A DNA stretch of 13,949 nt from an uncultured beta proteobacterium (GTDB lineage Bacteria; Pseudomonadota; Gammaproteobacteria; Burkholderiales; Burkholderiaceae), in the NCBI GenBank assembly GCA_903845455.1, contig CAIMXN010000276.1, positions 1 to 13,949 of the forward strand, written 5' to 3'. Positions 12,569-13,949 of the stretch are shown here, one piece after another; positions within the stretch are counted from its first letter, which is position 1, and each line of letters opens with the position of its first letter. The notes beneath the pieces are model-generated. The model was given only the letters and a program-made list of their open reading frames with translations. It did no database searches and was not told the origin of the DNA. The position numbers were made by a program, and so were the translations under genes.

Positions 12569-12573
12569 GGGAG
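12569..12573 (+). promoter_or_regulatory. GGGAG ribosome site fixing the DUF2452 start at GTG 12579
   Basis: GGGAG (12569-12573) stands five bases before GTG 12579. The slightly longer frame from TTG 12567 overlaps this site and has no Shine-Dalgarno of its own. Confidence 0.6.
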
Positions 12574-12578
12574 TTTTT

Positions 12579-13007
12579 GTGAGAATAGAAGATACGGATC
12601 CAGCAAGACACGCCGGGATTGAGTACCCCATGGAAGTGAGTGCACCAGTATTTGCCCCCATTAAAGTAGTCGAAGAAAAAGATAAGGCGGTAAATGTTGC
12701 GCGCCAAAATGCAAAACTTGAATATGATCGCATCATGGAGCAAGCCGAAGTATTGATGCGCCAGGCTAGAGCCTTACAGGCAAGACTGGATGCAACAGAG
12801 ATGGTTCACAGTGCTAAGTTCGGCTTTAATCCTATTCATGGAAAGATTTATCATCTCTACTATGATGAGCGCAATTCAGTAAATATGCTCATTCAAAATG
12901 GCCCGAAGGATTGGAGTTGTGGAATCCCGAATCACTGGGTTTACTCTATGGCCGTCAAAAAACTAGGCGACAGTACATGGGCTGTGGTTGAAGAGGAGCA
13001 AGTCTAA
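12579..13007 (+). CDS. DUF2452 (C1orf50-like) protein
   Basis: From GTG 12579 the product has 142 residues. A variable N-terminus rich in E, P and V is followed by a long helix, about residues 36-75, with LEYDRIMEQAEVLMRQARAL. Then comes the DUF2452 core: GFNPIHGKIYHLYYDERNS, MLIQNGPKDW and WVYSMAVKKLGDSTW. The pattern LQxQA-helix, PGxxYYLY, P-x-E/D-W and a final D-x-S/T-W is the same as in the eukaryotic C1orf50 proteins as I know them, and function is unknown in both. It is cytoplasmic, without leader. It begins 37 bases after the DUF3833 gene and may share its transcript. The downstream gap to 13161 shows no convincing terminator. Confidence 0.72.
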   Translation: MRIEDTDPARHAGIEYPMEVSAPVFAPIKVVEEKDKAVNVARQNAKLEYDRIMEQAEVLMRQARALQARLDATEMVHSAKFGFNPIHGKIYHLYYDERNSVNMLIQNGPKDWSCGIPNHWVYSMAVKKLGDSTWAVVEEEQV

Positions 13008-13161
13008 AGCATTTGGGTACTGCTAGCGCAGATTAAAGCTCTTGGCAATCAGATCAAACGCCGCGTATTCTTGATTGAGACTTTCTTCTTACTCAACTTT
13101 GCTGAACTAAAAACACAAGAGCATTTCTAGTGATTCAGAGATGAGCATTGTGATGCTTTGG

Positions 13162-13949
13162 CTAATCTGGCTTAATATTTCTACTCTGTATCACCTTGGC
13201 CCATTTATCAACTTCTAATTTTATTTTTTGGGAAGTTTGTTCAGGGGTGTAGTTATACGTTAAGTAGCCCATGCCAATCAGTTTATTTTTGACTTCTGGG
13301 TTTTCTAAGGCTTTGGTAATTTCTTGATTGAGCTTTTGAATAATAGCTGCAGGTGTACCAGCAGGTGCCGCAATAAATTGCAAAGTGTCACCCTCAAAAT
13401 CTGTGACACCGGATTCTTTTAGTGTTGGCACATCAGGAAACGAGGGAGCTCGCGTACTGCTGGTCACCGCAAGGGCTCGCAAGGCCCCAGCTTTAATCTG
13501 TGGAACCGCTGGAGGAAGTGCAGACAGACCAATGGGTACTTGATTTCCCAGAACCGCTTGTAGTGCTGGACCGCCGCCATTATAGGGAATGTGGGTCATA
13601 TCCAAATTCATTTTTAATTTAAGAAGCTCTGCACTTAAATGTGGTCCAGTCCCACCACCAGGTGATGCATAGTCATATTTTCCTGGAGCCGCTTTCACAA
13701 CTGCAAAAAATTCCTTAATATCTTTGGCTGGAAAACTAGGGTTCACAACCAGCACATTTGGTGAGCTCACGGGCAATGCGATGGCTGCAAAGTCTTTAAT
13801 GGAATCAAAGCCTGGATTGGGATATAGAGAGGGGTTAATCACAAAAGTGCTGCTTACCAGTAACAGGGTATAGCCATCAGGTGATGATCTAGCAACTTGT
13901 TGGATGCCAATATTGGAGCCTGCTCCCGGTTTATTCTCAATGATGATGG
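13162..13949 (-). CDS. Tripartite tricarboxylate transporter substrate-binding protein (Bug/TctC family), N-terminus outside the window
   Basis: The frame is open to the last base of the window and gives the C-terminal 261 residues of a protein usually about 320-330 long. The fragment starts IIIENKPGAGSNIG and continues PDGYTLLL, both hallmarks of the Bug/TctC periplasmic receptors. PSFPAKDIKEF, YASPGGGTGPHLSAELLK, HIPYNGGGPALQAVLGNQV and LPPAVPQIKAGALRALAV follow, and PDVPTLKESG lies towards the end. These proteins capture small carboxylates and related compounds for TctAB-type or unknown importers; they are greatly multiplied in Burkholderiales and many are orphans. The missing part should carry the signal peptide. 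An internal GTG at 13842 is not the start, since the conserved N-terminal motifs lie before it. Ligand unknown. Confidence 0.93.
   Translation of the reverse strand, partial: IIIENKPGAGSNIGIQQVARSSPDGYTLLLVSSTFVINPSLYPNPGFDSIKDFAAIALPVSSPNVLVVNPSFPAKDIKEFFAVVKAAPGKYDYASPGGGTGPHLSAELLKLKMNLDMTHIPYNGGGPALQAVLGNQVPIGLSALPPAVPQIKAGALRALAVTSSTRAPSFPDVPTLKESGVTDFEGDTLQFIAAPAGTPAAIIQKLNQEITKALENPEVKNKLIGMGYLTYNYTPEQTSQKIKLEVDKWAKVIQSRNIKPD

Noticed and set aside
13144..13157. Hairpin AGCAT-TGTG-ATGCT between the DUF2452 and Bug-type genes as a bidirectional terminator
   Set aside because: The stem is only five weak pairs and has no clear T-tract; it is not enough for a terminator call.
1..13949. 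CRISPR arrays, insertion sequences, tRNA or rRNA genes, phage or toxin-antitoxin modules
   Set aside because: No spaced direct repeats, transposase motifs, cloverleaf sequences or typical toxin-antitoxin pairs were seen on either strand by eye.

Overview
The window looks like chromosomal DNA of a freshwater betaproteobacterium of the Burkholderiaceae, most likely Polynucleobacter or a close relative. This is inferred from the AT-leaning composition, the IorB-type molybdoenzyme, the Bug/TctC-type solute receptor, DUF2789, and short intergenic gaps with ATGA-coupled genes. I could not run a search, so the genus is a judgement. I see no insertion sequence, phage gene, tRNA, rRNA or CRISPR array.

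Layout. Positions 1-909 hold the 3' end of a molybdopterin-binding dehydrogenase subunit (IorB-like), closed by an intrinsic terminator. Positions 965-2789 (minus strand) hold a CitE-like CoA-ester lyase followed by an outer-membrane Phenol_MetA_deg barrel protein. Positions 3010-4172 hold a compact plus-strand run of four small genes: bacteriohemerythrin, a 75-residue CCHC zinc-finger-like protein, a secreted protein made of three 23-residue cysteine repeats, and a DUF2789 protein. A small orphan gene converges on its 3' end. Positions 4388-4774 are a regulatory gap with an FNR-like palindrome, TTGAT-N4-GTCAA.

The central unit (about 4796-10262) is a five-gene operon. A GltD-like FAD/NADPH flavoprotein with extra 4Fe-4S clusters is translationally coupled to the gamma-alpha and beta subunits of a 2-oxoacid (probably 2-oxoglutarate) oxidoreductase. 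A two-CBS-domain protein and a double CDGSH Fe-S protein follow. The first three genes match in size and domain content the NADP-linked three-subunit 2-oxoglutarate oxidoreductase described from Azoarcus evansii. Such an enzyme would exchange electrons directly between 2-oxoacid/CoA and NADP(H), possibly without free ferredoxin. The CBS and CDGSH genes look like candidate regulatory and redox accessories.

Positions 10273-12541 hold a C-factor-type SDR dehydrogenase (minus) diverging from a DCC thiol-disulfide protein, a secreted chalcone-isomerase-like protein and a DUF3833 lipoprotein. Positions 12579-13007 hold a DUF2452 (C1orf50-like) protein. The window ends inside a minus-strand Bug/TctC substrate-binding protein.

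The most interesting parts are the oxygen-theme neighbourhood (hemerythrin operon, FNR-like site, oxygen-sensitive Fe-S/TPP oxidoreductase), the CBS/CDGSH tail of that operon, the 23-residue repeat protein, and the uncertain 5' end of the flavoprotein gene at a G-run.
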